A DNA stretch of 64,000 nucleotides from Hyparrhenia diplandra (GCA_015847255.1 JADLZK010001318.1:62001-126000); one strand, 5' to 3'. Positions 33,836-46,180 are shown, counted from the first letter of the stretch. Notes: generated from the letters alone by a model not told the origin. A program made the numbers and translations.

Positions 33836-33980
33836 GGGGATCTATTTATAAAGTCTTCACAACAATATTTTGCTCTGTTTTATAGTTTAGTCTCTTTCCA
33901 TTTTCACTTTTGAACAGATCGAACTACTTAAAAAAACTGAAGAGGACGATGCTATACCGTGACATTGCATCATTCCTTCC

Positions 33981-34240
33981 TATAAATAGCTAGCCCTCTC
34001 ACACTGTGCCGTCACCACTTCAACACCAACAGCTAAAATTGTGGAAGTTTTGTGGGTGTTACATGCCATTTGACTGCCAAGACAAGGAATTTGTTTGGAG
34101 TAGGATGCAACAGGAATTTGGCTGCCACCTTTTTTCTTCTCCATAGGCTGCTGAGATCGTCGGCAGCAGTCCCATTTGATCGCTAGTAGCGAGTGAGGGT
34201 CTGGTTAGGACCTGTTTGGATCTTTGGCGCAACAGAAACC
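33981..34240 (+). ncRNA. PHAS-type module (type A), shortened leader; miR2118-like site 34095-34116
   Basis: TATAAATA at 33981-33988 sits in CCTTCCTATAAATAGCTAGCC. GTCACCACTTCAACACCAACAG and CCAAGACAAGGAAT follow, and the site (core GGAGTAGGATGCAACAGG) begins 114 bp after the box because part of the leader is deleted. The site sequence is identical to module 2. The conserved AGCTCCAC downstream is not seen, so the transcript body has diverged or been replaced. Confidence 0.62.
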
Positions 34241-34710
34241 AAGTTTATGTAACTAGAGATGTATTTTAAAAAAAGTTAATAAATGACACACATTACCAAG
34301 TTCAAAGACGTCAACGCAGTTTACTACTAGTATTTTTTGTTTGTCAATCCTCTACCTAGGATTTTGTTGACATGAAGAACACAAAAGTTCTGGCTCCATC
34401 GATCCCACTCTCTACGTAAGCATTGGAGAAGCACAATTAATGGTCAGCAAGAGCAACCATCACCATTGCAAAAACAGGCATCTGTATTATATCAATGCCC
34501 TATTTTCTCGCTTGTGCCTTTCTCTTGTCCCAACCGACTCTCGTTGGTCACTGCACGCGCAGCAGCGTGACAAGTGTAGTTATTTATGAGAAAATGATGT
34601 ACACACAGTTGCATGCATCCTTTGAATCCTTTGGCTGACATTCAGTTCTTCACCAACCAATTCAGACGATAACAATAACTGACCTTCAGTGACGATGGAG
34701 CACATCTTGC

Positions 34711-34880
34711 CTACAAATAGAGCCATAGATGATCAATATGCCATGTAGGCACAGAGATTTTCTCAATCTGTGTGAGAAGACCTTTTAAGCACAATACAAT
34801 CTTGACACCTTGTAGACGGAGTTACATCAGCTACTAACAAAAGAAAAAAAAAACGTTCGCAAAGAAGATAATACTGCACT
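34711..34880 (+). pseudogene. decayed type-B promoter region interrupted by a LINE fragment
   Basis: CTTGCCTACAAATAGAGCC aligns with CTTGCCTATAAATAGCTAGG of type-B modules, with the TATA box mutated to TACAAATA. GATCAATATGCCATG follows but no site is found before the LINE fragment. Confidence 0.5.
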
Positions 34881-35660
34881 ACACAATTTGAGCATTAGAG
34901 TTAAGATAGAAGATAAGTCATGTGTTTTCTACTCTGAACCAGAAACTGTTAATCATTTGTTTTTTGAGTGTGTAGTTGCTAAACAAATGTGGAACTTTAT
35001 CTCTAAAGCTTGTAGTAGAAATGTTGGAGCAGATTTTATGTCCATAGGACAAATGTGGCTTAGTAATAAGAGCTTCTTAGTGATAAATTGTCTGTGTGCA
35101 GCAGCCCCCCAGGGGGCTTTGGAAACTAAGATGTTCCATTTGCATGCAGGGTACTCAATGGCTAGGTGTGAAAAATCTTTTGATGGGGATAGTTGTCATG
35201 ACTCAAACCTGGGAGATCTTATGCCCGCAAGACAAGAAACAAGCATTCTCTTTGATTGTGGCCAAGCTGAAAGAGATCGCCACAAGACCTTACAGGCTCA
35301 GTGGATGATGCAAGTTACTGACAAATGGGATCTGTTCCTGTTCCAAAATGCTTATGTCCATGGTGATGAAACTCTACCAATACAAGCCCTATCAAAGCTG
35401 ACGACTGATGGAGATCAACAGCGTCAGGGGAGGACCTGGATGAAGCTGAAAAACTTGGAGTTAGCCTGATCGTGCTCTTATTAAGCTCTGTAATAAATCT
35501 GTTAGCTATCGTGTGACAAGACTAGCGCTGGCTGTGTTGAGTTTTGTGCCTGGTGAGCGATGTTGCAGGGTGTATCCCACCCCAGGAACTGTAACGAACA
35601 TATTCGATGTCTTTAGTAATAAAGACAGGGGCGTAAGCCCTAAAATTCTAAAAAAAAACT
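34881..35660 (+). mobile_element. 5'-truncated LINE fragment (zinc-finger tail and 3' end)
   Basis: An open frame at 34888-35469 starts with a zf-RVT-like stretch: CVFYSEPETVNHLFFECVVAKQMW, written in two pieces as CVFYSEPETVNHLFFEC and VVAKQMW, has the Cys-His-Cys spacing of the zinc finger at the C-terminus of plant LINE ORF2. After residue 65 the frame drifts. GTAATAAAGACAGGGGCGTAAG and an A run at about 35650-35658 mark the polyadenylated end. Confidence 0.75.
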
Positions 35661-36414
35661 TGTTCAGCATCTAGTCAGTATGAAACTAAACTCAAGTACC
35701 CACAGGCGCACGCGAATCAATTCCAATCAACGTCATTAATAAACACCAGTAATCCAGTACATATCGCTCATGCACCCAAAGGTTTTAGTTTAAATTTCTA
35801 TGAAATTAAAAAGCGAGTTCATACAGTGATTGATGTGGGCGAAAGTAACTATGGTGATTAATATTAACGCTATTAGATACGAACTCAGTTCGTCATCTTA
35901 ATCGGCTAAAAAACAGAGAAAAAGCTCGTCCGCACAAGAAAGCTCAACATACTCTAGTACAGCGGTCACACGGTAAAAAAAACAAAAAAACAAAAAACAA
36001 AAAAAAATCTACAAGTTAAATGTCCTGCCTCGTTGATCTCCTGCCATGGTGTACTCTCAATGGACACCGCGCACTCAACCAGTTCCCAAACTGACTATTG
36101 CTTGTACGATGGGCAATCTTATTGCTTAATTGTTCGGTGTGGGCTAGCTCATTTTTGTATGTATCATGTTTATTATAATTGCCACCATGCATCCTCTCAT
36201 GACCGTCATCACATCCTTCCGGTAATATTCTTCCTAGAAACAAATTGCACTCCGTAATTTTAGTTTCGGACTCAGAGATAGCAACGACCCAAGGAGGAAC
36301 GAACTCGTTTGTTCATCCATAAGTGTCGCGTACTGGCTTAATTAGCCAAGACCCCAATAATTCCATGTGGTTGCACTCGATCTGTTAACGTTGGTGCGTA
36401 TATATGGTGTCACT
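35661..36414. other. module-derived spacer with A-rich tract
   Basis: 35680-35900 resembles module bodies (AAACTCAAGTACCCACAGG, AGTGATTGATG). An A-rich simple tract is at 35972-36008. The stretch 36265-36370 matches 7755-7850. No gene. Confidence 0.5.
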
Positions 36415-38316
36415 GTCGACAGAGCACCTGCCTGCCTTGAAAATAAGACTGACAGTGGCACTTTCCACCCTCTCCCTCATTGCCACTAAAAATTCCAGTG
36501 CATATATAACTGGTGGAACTTGTGGAAGGCTAAGGAAAGGGCATGGAGTGATCTTGGTATCCCTTGCGACGGGCGTGACCATGAACTTTTGCAGCGTCAA
36601 CAGTCGTCACAGTAGGGGGTGGCAAGACGGCCAGTTTCTGGTCGTCCTCATGGATAAAGGGGAGAACGCTCAAATCGATAGCCCCAATTCTCTTCAAAAA
36701 TCAAGAAGAAAGAAACTAACAGTGTTCCAGGCTCTTAAGTGGAATAAATGGATTACCAATGTTTTACCATTGCAAACTCCAGAGGAAATAAAGGAGTACA
36801 TCACACTGTGGGAGATCATAAGTGAGGTTCAGCTAGAGGAGAACATAGAGGACGAAATACGCTGGAGGTGGACACCAAATGGAGAATACACAACCAAGAG
36901 TGCATAAACCATTCAATTCGAAGGCAGTAGCAAGCTACTGCTGACACCAATTTGGAAAGCGAAGGCAGAACCAAAGTGCCGATTCTTTGAATGGACGCTT
37001 GAAAATTCTAACAGCCAACAACTTGGCCAAGAGGAATTAGCCAAATGATCCGCTCCATAAGCTTTGCAATGTCGAACCAGAGACCCCAACGCATCTATGA
37101 AAGGACTACCCCTTTGCATAACAAGTGTGGTTGGATTTAGAAAGGTGGCTGAACTTAGGGGCGCTAAATGCACGGGTTCGATACACACGGATATTGGAGA
37201 AGATGCAGGATTAAACTCCCAAAGTCGGAAAGAAGGAGAGTAGATGGTATTTTCATATATTACTGCTGGAACTTGTGGTGGTCCCAGCCGGGCTTGGAGG
37301 CTCTTCCTTGTCGGAGCAGCCTTGTGCATCACCTGACCGTCGCCCTGCTCCAATGCCAGACTGTGAGGTTGCGGAAGCGCACTGGACACCCCGCCCTCAG
37401 CGCACTCAACGAAGCCCGGTGCGCGGCGTGCCAACGGTCGACGAGTTCGCCGCTGCTTTCAAGAGACCGCTTGAGCCTTCCATTCTCTCCACTCCGGTGT
37501 TGAGGAAGACGCGCCCTCGCCAAGATTCTCCGCTAATTCGAAGCGTAGCGCAGCGACTCGCCGCAAAGAGTCGGCACAGACACCAGAACCGGAGGCCGGG
37601 CGAGGAGGGTCATGCTGAAGAAGATCGGGATGGACGCCGAGGCGGAACATGAGGATGCCGTCTCTTTTGACGAGCTCCGGACTGCCTTCACTGGGCCTCT
37701 TGCTGAGGTCAACATGCGGGGGCATGGAGTCATTCCTTCTTCGGGGCAAGAAGCGTCGCGATCGATGCCTCCGCTAGGGCCTAAGTGGTTGTTGGTCCCT
37801 CGATCTAGTCGCTGATTTGAGTCATCATGTAGTCGCTTTGTTTAATTCCAGTAGATAGGTTGTTTGTTTTGTTTTTCTGTTTCTTGACCTTCGATGTCGT
37901 CTCGGCATCTCGGCCTTAGTTTGTGTTTGGATTTGGTTTTCCTCCTCTTAATGAAAAACGGGTGAATGGCCCGATCGAGAAAAAAAACTTGTGGAAGGAA
38001 CGGAACCAGAGAACTTTCAGCAAAAATCACTTCATCCAACTCAAGTCTTCAATACCAATCGGCAACAACTACCACAAATGACCCTCAACCGGCAATGATC
38101 TCTTAGCTTTCTGCATTTTTCCGGTCATTTCCGCTTCATGGGAGTGGTCTCCCCTTGGGCTTCCCGTAGCCGTTTTTGTTTTAGTGATACAGAGGATGAA
38201 GCGGGTTAGAGTTGTCTCCCAGAGTGGAGGTGGAGTTGTATTTTTGTAACTCAGTTTTGTTCTACCCGTCTAATAAAAATCCGGTAAATCTCTTGCCGCC
38301 CTTCTGAAAAAAACAA
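36415..38316 (+). mobile_element. LINE fragment, + strand, interrupted by a second retroposon
   Basis: An ORF2 C-terminal region is seen in 36610-37260: WNKWITNVLPLQTPEE, DEIRWRWTPNGEYTTKSA and then zf-RVT-like sequence with stops. After the nested insert (37279-37985) the same reading resumes as LWKERNQRTF and the element ends with CTAATAAAAATCCGG and an A run near 38310. This is a 5'-truncated copy; coding is broken. The left boundary is uncertain. Confidence 0.72.
37279..37985 (+). mobile_element. nested retroposon with ORF1-type C-terminal module
   Basis: It is flanked by the 9-bp direct repeat AACTTGTGG at 37270-37278 and 37986-37994 and ends in an A run (37980-37987). Its + strand carries a basic module across two frames (SPLIR, then RLAAKSRHR, then a Lys-Lys-Ile-Gly segment) and SFDELRTAFTGPLAEV, which resembles the C terminus of rice LINE-type ORF1 proteins. 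The 3' UTR ends AATGAAAAACGGGTGAATGG before the tail. Confidence 0.8.
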
Positions 38317-38577
38317 ATGGAATTGTAAAGAAGTGAGTGGCTATAGCTAGAAGTGGTGATCTGGGAGTGTAGCAGTAGGCCGTCCCTAGATATTGTAATA
38401 ACCATGTGAGCTACCCTCTGCACATCTTAACGTGAAAAGTAGTCGCAGAAAAAAACTTAAAGTGAAAACACTCTTTTCAATTTTGACGGACGCGCCATGA
38501 ATATGCATTGTGCTCAAGTGTATTTACTGACAATGGTACTTTGTTAGCTACTACTTCATTTTACTGGTCAATCGACT
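38317..38577. other. type-D module flank
   Basis: GTGTAGCAGTAGGCCGTCCC and TGTGAGCTACCCTCTGCACATC match the 5' flanks of type-D modules at 46070 and 53890. The expected TATAAGTA box and site are missing because a LINE piece follows. Confidence 0.5.
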
Positions 38578-39735
38578 TTTTTTTTTCGAAATCATTCTTA
38601 AGCACGTATTATATTAAGAGAAGTCAGAGTTCTTACAAATCCCACTACGGCCGATGGCGAGTTGCCAAAGGTCAAAATGGGGAACACTACACAAGGCGCC
38701 GGCTCAAACGGCGGAGCAGAAAAGTTATACTAAGGTTATAACCGATCGCGCCACAGGTATTGGTCGACGGCAACACAGCCGGGACCTCGAACGATTAGGG
38801 CGCATCATGGGAAATGCCGCCCACATTCTCTCCCTCTTGGTGGGTGTGACTTCCCCACGAAGTGTTGGTGGAAACGTGCTTCCAGTGTCGGGTCCGGGCG
38901 AGTTGGAGAGGGCGTTCACCGGGCGGCCTTCCAATCTGTTGAGCAAGACGGCGGCGCGCGACACTCCGGATTGGAGTTACGTCGTTCGGACTTGGCAAAG
39001 CAAGCACGGAGCTGCGTCAAAAGTCCCCAAACATTTGTTGACCTAGAAGTCCGGAGCACTAGCGGCTCCTTAATCAGAGGCTCCTCTAGCGGGAGGGTGA
39101 TGGAGTTGATGAAGGTGGCAAAGGATGCATTTGTGGGGGCAGCCGCGGTGTACTTCGTCCCGGCGCTTGGCCCATGGCGGGTCGCAGTTTCCCCTAGGCA
39201 GGCACACTGGGGCGGTCGGTCGCCGCATCTCCCGATCGGTGTGAACTGCGGCGTAGGTCCCGTAAGCAGGACATCGTCGTTGAAGCTCTCTGCTAGTAGT
39301 GCCACGCCCTCCGACGCCATCGCATCTGCGAAGTAGAGCTCGATCGTATGTGGCGGGGAAGGAGGCTCCATCCGTATTTGCACGGGTATGCGGAGCGACA
39401 AGGAGGCCTCGAGCTCATCAAGCATTGGGTCCACCCTGGCAATGGCACTACTGGCATTGGTCACGACCTTCAATGGCAACGTCTGCAGGTGCGTCGGCGT
39501 TGGTCACGACCTTCAATGGCATGACGTCGCTCTCCAGCTGAGGAAGGGCCCGGTCGCCCCTAAAGCGCTCAGACCACCGCCACAGTTGTCGATGCGGCGG
39601 TCTTGGGCACAGGGTCGAGGATCCGCAGCGCGGCGTCGAGGCTCCTGCGCGCGGCTCGATTGGTCGATCGACTCGATGCGCATGCGCATCACTACAGCTA
39701 CTACAATGACAATTTGTAACTCAAGAAAAAGGAAT
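38578..39735 (-). mobile_element. LINE or LINE-like retroposon fragment with ORF1-like frame
   Basis: The T tract at 38578-38587 followed by CGAAATCATTCTTAAGCACG gives a 3' end on the - strand. A 187-codon - strand frame (38916-39479) reads like the Pro/Ser/Leu-rich ORF1 proteins of rice LINE-like elements. I see no catalytic motif and could not find the flanking duplication. Confidence 0.6.
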
Positions 39736-39886
39736 TGCATCGTGATAGCGACGACTCCTTGCTAGGCCGAACATGTAGTCTGTGAAAAACCAAGGAGCTA
39801 GCTGAAGCACACTTGTTCATCAGTACATACAACATGTGATGCAGCGCGCGCATGGGAATCAATGAAGCCAGCGCCAATCTTATCCA

Positions 39887-39905
39887 GTTTTTTTTGACGT
39901 TGAAA
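39887..39905 (-). mobile_element. tail-only retroposon insertion (19 bp)
   Basis: GTTTTTTTTGACGTTGAAA lies between two copies of CAATCTTATCCA (39875-39886 and 39906-39917). Confidence 0.68.
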
Positions 39906-40131
39906 CAATCTTATCCACTTGTGTGTTAGCTATAATGCCATGATGAATAGAAACAAGACAAATGTTCTCGGTGAGTGGCTACCTATAGTTTGGTGTGGGG
40001 TAATAGCGAAAGGTCATCTTGCACATCTTTTTGGTGCCGAGAGCCTCTTTTCAATCTGGGCCTTTGAGAACACCACAATATATAAATGACCACAAATACG
40101 AAGGGAGGACAGAGTAGTGCATCATCCTGCC

Positions 40132-40420
40132 TATAAGTAACTAGGTTCTCGGCTGAAAATTGTGAAAGCTGTGTGCCTATGATTCGCATACCAGAACAAG
40201 AATGATATATCAAAGTGGAGACGGTCAGGAACATATATTGATCTGAGGGGCGTTTCTGCGTTTGAGGGTCATGTTCTTGGCCTCTTGGGAATGAGAAGCA
40301 ATAGGAATTCACGTCGAGAGCAGTCCTGTTCGCTTACCTCGAGTCCTTTTGTAGTCCTGTTCATTTATCTCCAGTCTTTCTAGTCCTTCGTCTCCCCAAG
40401 TAGCTTCACTAGTGTTGTTG
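40132..40420 (+). ncRNA. PHAS-type module (type D); miR2118-like site 40286-40307
   Basis: TATAAGTA at 40132-40139 (CCTGCCTATAAGTAACTAGG), then GGCTGAAAATTGTGAAAG, AGAACAAGAATGATATATC, and 154 bp from the box the site with core GGGAATGAGAAGCAATAGG (5 of 22 mismatches). The type-D promoter uses TATAAGTA instead of TATAAATA. Confidence 0.62.
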
Positions 40421-40773
40421 AAGCTACTTTCCATTTTGACTCGATCGTGAAGGTCTTATAGTTTAGCCTCTTTCCATTTTGACTTTGGAGGGGAAGAAGA
40501 CTTAGAAATTTAATAATGTTTGAAAAAATATGGATCATTCCTGGAAATAGTTTGGAAGGACTATATCTGTCTTATCTCGACACTAGGGAAATCCAAGCTT
40601 AAGCTGTTGTTACAGAGGATATATGGTGGCTACGAAATAGTTTGCATTCAACTTAGAACAGGTAACTGAAGTTACAACTCAGTGATCCAGGCTGCCGCCG
40701 GCCGTCTCGAGCATAGCTCGCCACCAACAAGGTTCGGCAAACAAATCTCAAACGTAAACGATTGCCTAGTACT
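40421..40773. other. module spacer
   Basis: Phrases TCTTATAGTTTAGCCTCTTTCC and TTATCTCGACACTAGGGAAATCC recur in other module 5' flanks (for example 50530 and 52590). No gene. Confidence 0.45.
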
Positions 40774-40797
40774 TTTTTTTTTTTTTTTTTGAGCAAA
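40774..40797 (-). mobile_element. tail-only retroposon insertion (24 bp)
   Basis: A T run followed by GAGCAAA sits between two exact copies of GATTGCCTAGTACT (40760-40773 and 40798-40811). The 14-bp duplication and poly-T are the hallmarks of LINE-machinery insertion, but almost nothing except the tail was copied. Confidence 0.85.
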
Positions 40798-41237
40798 GAT
40801 TGCCTAGTACTTAAGCAATTAAGGTGGTTACAGCGGTTCCATCACCGCACAGGTTCCCGATGCAACGGGCCGGACATTTACTTGCTCCAATTTGGGCCAA
40901 CAAACTTGCTATCTCTTCTCCTTGGGCTTGACGGGAGAGTCTTCTTCTGATATGACAGGTGTGTTTGCTGAGAAAATAAAAATCTCTTGGTTTACTGGTG
41001 AAACTCGATCATTCAATTTATTGAAAACGATTGCTAAAGTACAGAAGCGTTTATCATCTCTCCTGAGGAAAAAAAAAAAAATCTGTTGGCGTGTAGAAAG
41101 CTCCAGTATTTAATGCATCTAAGTGCCCATTGCCCATAAACCTCTTTTCTTTTTTGAGATCTTGTATTTTTGGACACGGAAAAATAGACGGTGGGCACAA
41201 AGGGGTTACAGTACGGAGTTGTACATTGGCGAGTGCC

Positions 41238-41640
41238 TTTAAATAAATAGCTAGGCTCTTAGTGAGCCGACCAACTGCAGAAAATTACAAAAGACAATCT
41301 ATCGACCAAGACGAGAGTGAGCGATCGAAGCAGAGACAATGGAGAGAGAATGAGTGTGGTGTCGATGAGTCATGTTTTCTGCTAGGATTGAGATGCAGCA
41401 GGAATGTGGGTCGATAGCAATCGTTCTCGCAAGGTTCCTACTCAATGAGGAGAGGACCATAGTGTAGGTGTTTTCTAGTATGGTTCTCTTGGTAAAGTAA
41501 GCACGCACGCAGCTGAAAAATTGTTGAGGTCAGTGCAATATGACCATTACATGGGCTTGCATCGGTCACAACAGGGGAGAACGAAGCGACTGAATTCACA
41601 ATGACACTAAGCTTAAGAAATTTATCACTACTAAAATAAT
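41238..41640 (+). ncRNA. PHAS-type module (type C); miR2118-like site 41393-41414
   Basis: The promoter box is weak (CCTTTAAATAAATAGCTAGG at about 41237). CAACTGCAGAAAATTACAAAAG and CCAAGACGAGAGTGAG follow, then the site with core TAGGATTGAGATGCAGCAGG about 150 bp from the box, with 4 of 22 mismatches. ATGTGGGTCGATAGCAATCG follows as in other type-C copies. Confidence 0.62.
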
Positions 41641-41920
41641 TGTTTGGCCAACTGATCATGACAGTTTGGTGATGGATAAGTCTTAGAAATGAAATGGTAG
41701 TAAGACTTGCTGTTTTGTAGTATAAATCTAAAACTATCCAACATACTATTGTTTTTTTTTTTCATTACGTTCATTAATTTCCTTTGACGTGCTATGTTTA
41801 TATTATGTATAGGACATTAAAACAACCAAGGTGATCTTGACAACTGAGTGCACGAGCGAAATCATAGATGGCTCGCTGTAGATGGCTGGCAAGGACCACC
41901 ATAGAGAAATCATGACATCC
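41641..41920. other. spacer, target region of the + strand LINE
   Basis: No gene seen. It contains a T tract near 41751. The last bases adjoin the 15-bp LINE target duplication. Confidence 0.4.
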
Positions 41921-41935
41921 ATGTAGGACATTTCC

Positions 41936-44900
41936 TGTTTGTGGAAATTTTAATGAGGACTTGCCTGTTACGATCATATTATAGATCTATCTCTGTCCGG
42001 CGTAGGAAAAAATATAATAAATCCATTTTTCCTAAAAAGCCTAAAACTCCATCAAAAATAATGATAAAATGAAAGGAGTATTACGGAATAGCAGAGGTCT
42101 TGCAGACTTGGCTAAATACAGATTTTTGGCTGAATTAGTAAAAGAGGAGCAGCAAAATTTTATTGCTCTCTCTGAAACTGGTAGGGACTCCTTCCCGGAT
42201 CATGTACTCAAAAACCTATGTGGAGGGCGTGACTTTCTTTGGCATGCCATGGATCCTCATGGTAGATCCGGGGGTATTCTACTTGGAGTAGACCTATCAG
42301 TTTTTTATATTGGAGCCATTGACGAAGGAGATTTCTATGTGAAATTCACCTTGCGTTATAAAGTAAATGACTTCAAGTTTGTCCTTTATTCTATTTATGG
42401 ACCAGCACAACATCAAAACAAAAGTGCTTTCCTCGCATGAGCTAGCTAATACATGCTCGAAAAGAGAACCTTCCGTATCTTATTGGAGGGGACTTTAATA
42501 TTATGCGTAGCCCACGGCGACAAAGCACGGGGACTTTGACCCTAAATGGCCGAATCTATTTAATGCGGTCATTAAATCTCTTGTCCTCAGAGAAATCACC
42601 ATGTCAGGTCGACAATTTACTTGGGCCGGACCTGGGGACAATCCAACTTTTGAAAAACTAGATAGAGTCTTAGTTAGTACGGATTGGGAGACTCAATTTC
42701 CTCTAACGATGGTAGAACCTAGAGATCGGAACATCTCGACCATACTCTCCTCGTTATTAACATAGGGGCTTCTACCCATCAGACTAGGCTTAGACCCTTC
42801 ACATTTGAAAGAGGGTGGCTAATAAGGGAAGGTTTTTATGACATGGTTGCAAATGTTTGGCAATCGGAAACCTCGGGATCCAATCCTTTAGAACGTTGGC
42901 AAGCCAAAATTCGGAAACTAAGACAATATCTTAGAGGGTGGGCTGCGCAAATACCGCAGGTACCTATAAAAAAGAGAAGAAAACTCTTTTAGCCCTCTTA
43001 CGAGATTTTGGAAAAAAAAGCGGAGACTATTTGTCTTTCGATCAAGAGATTAATTTCAAGCATTACTTAAAAGAACGATTAGTTTCTCTATTGAGAGAAG
43101 AGGAACTAAAAGTGGTATGAGAGAGCCAAAGTTAAATCCTTATTAGAGGAAGATGCGAACACTAGGTTCTTTCACTTAGTGGCTAATGGGAAACATCGAA
43201 AACAACATATCTATAGACTTGAAAATGATCAAGGAGTTGTTATTGGTGATGACCGCCTTAAATGCCACATTACTAATTATTATAAAAATCTCTTTGGTCC
43301 ATCGAAGGCGGCCGATGTAACTCGTTGGAAGATCAAATTACGGATATTCCACAAGTTACCCCAGGAGGAAAATGATATCCTCATCGCTGATTTTCGAATC
43401 GAAGTGAAGGAAGCCATTTTCCAAATGGATCACAATAAAAGCTCGGGACCGGATGGTTTTCCCCGCCGAATTCTATCGAGGGTCTTTTCGGAGGTTATCA
43501 AGGATGATCTCATGTCCATGTTCTATGAATTCCACAATGAGAATCTAGATCTTTTTAGTCTAAATTTTGGAATAATCTCTCTTATCCCTAAAACTTAGAA
43601 TGCTACTACTATTCAAAGCAATATAGACCGATTTATGTCCTTAATGTTAGTTTCAAAATTTTTCACAAAAGTGGCAACTAACGTGAATAAAGAATAAAGT
43701 AGCCAAGACAGTTGTCGGTCCAACACGAGACGACATTCATGCATGTAGGAATATCATGGAAGGAGTAGTTATTCTACACTAAACTATCCATGAATTACAT
43801 ATCAAGAAAAAGGAATGGTGTCATTTCCAAAATTGATTTTGAAAAGGCCTATGGACAAGGTCAAATGGTCCTTCCAACAACAAACTCTTCGCATGAAGGG
43901 GTTCTCCCCAAGTGGTGTAGATGGGTCCAAAACATGGTCACGCGGGGGAGTGTAGGGGTTAAAGTCAATGACGACATTGGCCACTACTTCCGCACCAAAT
44001 GAGGCCTTAGACAAGGAGATCCTTTGTCACCTATCTTGTTTAACATCATTTGCGATATGCTAGCTCTTCTTATTAATAGAGCAAAAGCCGATGGACAAAT
44101 AAGAGGGGTTATTCCACACCCGATCGATGATAGTTTATCTATTTTACAATATGCAGATGATACCATTATCTTTTTAGATCATGACCCCAGAGCAAGCAAA
44201 TAACTTAAAACTTTTGCTTTGCGCTTTTGAACAACTCTCGGGGCTCAAGATCAATTTCCACAAAAGCGAAATCTTACGTTATGGTCTTGCCAAAGAGATG
44301 GAACACTATTATACAACGCACTTTGGTTGTAATGCGGGGGCCTATCCGTTCGGGTATTTAGGGATCCCAATACACCATAGACAACTCCTAAATTACGAAT
44401 GGAGAAAGGTGGAAGAACGCTTCGAACAAAAAACTTTCTTGCTAGAAAGCTAAGTACATATCCTATGGGGGAGACTTGTATTACTAAATTCTGTAGATAA
44501 GCGGTCTCCCAATGTTTATGATGTCCTTTTTTGAGGTTCCAAAGGAGTCCTCAAAAATCTTGATAAATTCATATCAAGATTCTTCTAGCAAGGTTCTTGA
44601 GATAGACATAAATATAGACTTGCTAAGTGGGATATTCTATGTAAGCCCTAAGGATCAAGGTGGTCTTGGAATTCTAGATTTGTATATACAAAATAAATGT
44701 TTATTGGCCAAATTGATCGTCAATCTTATTAACACCGATGGCACCTGGCAATCCTTGCTAAGGAATAAATATTTGAATTCCAAGACTCTAACCCAAGTAT
44801 CGCCCAAAACCAAGTGACTCTCATTTTCGGAGAGGCCTCATGCATATCAAAGATGAGGTACTTGCTTAAAGGTTGCTTCCTAATTAAAGATGGAACCAAA

Positions 44901-45877
44901 GACAATGTTCGGGATGATACTTGGTTAGGTGATAAGTCACTCAAAAATAGATTCAGGGCTTATATAACATAGCTAGGGATCGTCATGCTACAAAGATCGA
45001 AAAGTGATGTCCTCTAATCCTCTTAATATTTCTTTTAGGAGATCTTTAGTGGATAATAACTTTTTGGAGTGGCTTAACCTAGTAGCACAGATCTCCAATG
45101 TGGTTTTGGTGGATGGAAAAGACTATTTTAAATGGCTTTTATCCAAGTCTGGAGTATTCTCAGTCCGGTCTATGTATCTTGATGCTTTAGATGCAGATCC
45201 ACCGTTCCAACATAAGAAGATCCGAAATGGAAATTACCTCTAAAAATTAAAATTTTCCTCCTCGGTTTTATCCAAAGAGGTGTCGTTTTGACAAAAGACA
45301 ATCTTGCTAGAAAAAATTGGAAAGGGAGTCAAAAATGCGAAAGTGTTGTAATACGAATGAAACTATCCAACACCTCTTTTTTGATTGCCCATTTGCCAAG
45401 ATGATTTGGAGGATTATTTTCTATGCTACAAACCTCACCCAACCCATTTCTACTAACCATATGTTTGGTACATGGCTTAATAATCAGCATAAACAAACTA
45501 AGCCTCTGATTTGGGTTGGCGTGGCTGCTTTATTCTGGGCCATTTGGAGATGTCGAAATGACACGATATTTAAGAAAATGAAATCTAACTCTATTATGCA
45601 GGTTATCTTCGGGGGGAGCTTATTGGTTACGCTACGGGCCCAACTAGCGTAGTGAGCAAGCGTTTAAGGATGCCCTCGTGGTCTTGAGCAAGCAATTAGA
45701 GATGGTTGCCTTAGAAATTTCAAATAAAGGGTGGAAACATCTTTTCCGTTTATTATAACTCCTATGTCTATGTTTAAAGACATTGCGGTTATTTTTATTC
45801 TTAGAAACTTTGTAATAATTGGCTGCGGTACATCCCCCGGATGTAGAGGCCGGATTTTTGTTATCCATTATCTAAAA
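41936..45877 (+). mobile_element. LINE with ORF2 only (3.94 kb) and a 15-bp target duplication
   Basis: Perfect direct repeats ATGTAGGACATTTCC at 41921-41935 and 45878-45892 bracket the element. Inside, ORF2 domains follow in order on the + strand. ORF1 is missing, so the copy is 5'-truncated near the ORF1/ORF2 junction. The 3' end reads GCCGGATTTTTGTTATCC followed by a short A stretch that merges with the duplication. The exact duplication suggests a moderately recent insertion, yet coding is broken. Confidence 0.92.
42069..45652 (+). pseudogene. LINE ORF2 pseudogene (endonuclease, reverse transcriptase, zf-RVT)
   Basis: The first 123 codons (42069-42440) are an apurinic-type endonuclease start: NSRGL, then FIALSETGRD, and GRSGGILLGVD. 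The catalytic GGDFNIM block follows near 42484-42505 after a frameshift. Reverse transcriptase shows SSGPDGFP near 43440, LNFGIISLIPKT near 43560, and the catalytic YADD at 44150-44161. The zinc-binding tail (NTNETIQHLFFDCPFAKMIW) is at about 45348-45408. Several stops and frameshifts separate these blocks. The host-like AT content differs from the GC-rich LINE at 20.9-28.2 kb, so they are different families. Confidence 0.88.
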
Positions 45878-45892
45878 ATGTAGGACATTTCC

Positions 45893-46180
45893 ACATGGAT
45901 GGCAAGCTAAACCGTAGATGGCTCGCCAAAGACACTGTATGTGGCTGGGTACGTAATAATCAAGCGCCCAGAGTGAAATCTGTAACTGAAAGAGAAAGCG
46001 AGAATCATGTATATGTTGATCGCTAAAAGTAAGAAAAACAGTGCTAGTATGAAACTGATATCAAGTACACCGTGTGAGCTACGCCTGCACATCTTAATGC
46101 CAAAAGCCACTTTTCAATTTGGACCTTTGGGACAACCAATATAAATACAAAGGGACGACAGAGTGCATCGTCATCCTGCC
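45893..46180. other. spacer and type-D 5' flank
   Basis: TGTGAGCTACGCCTGCACATC and CAATTTGGACCTTTGGGACAACC match 38405 and 53925. This is the flank of a type-D module. Confidence 0.55.

Noticed and set aside
34200..34240. Additional miR2118-like site (TTGGCGCAACAGAAACC)
   Set aside because: It lacks the GGAA end and the upstream GGA block, and no promoter stands at the family distance.
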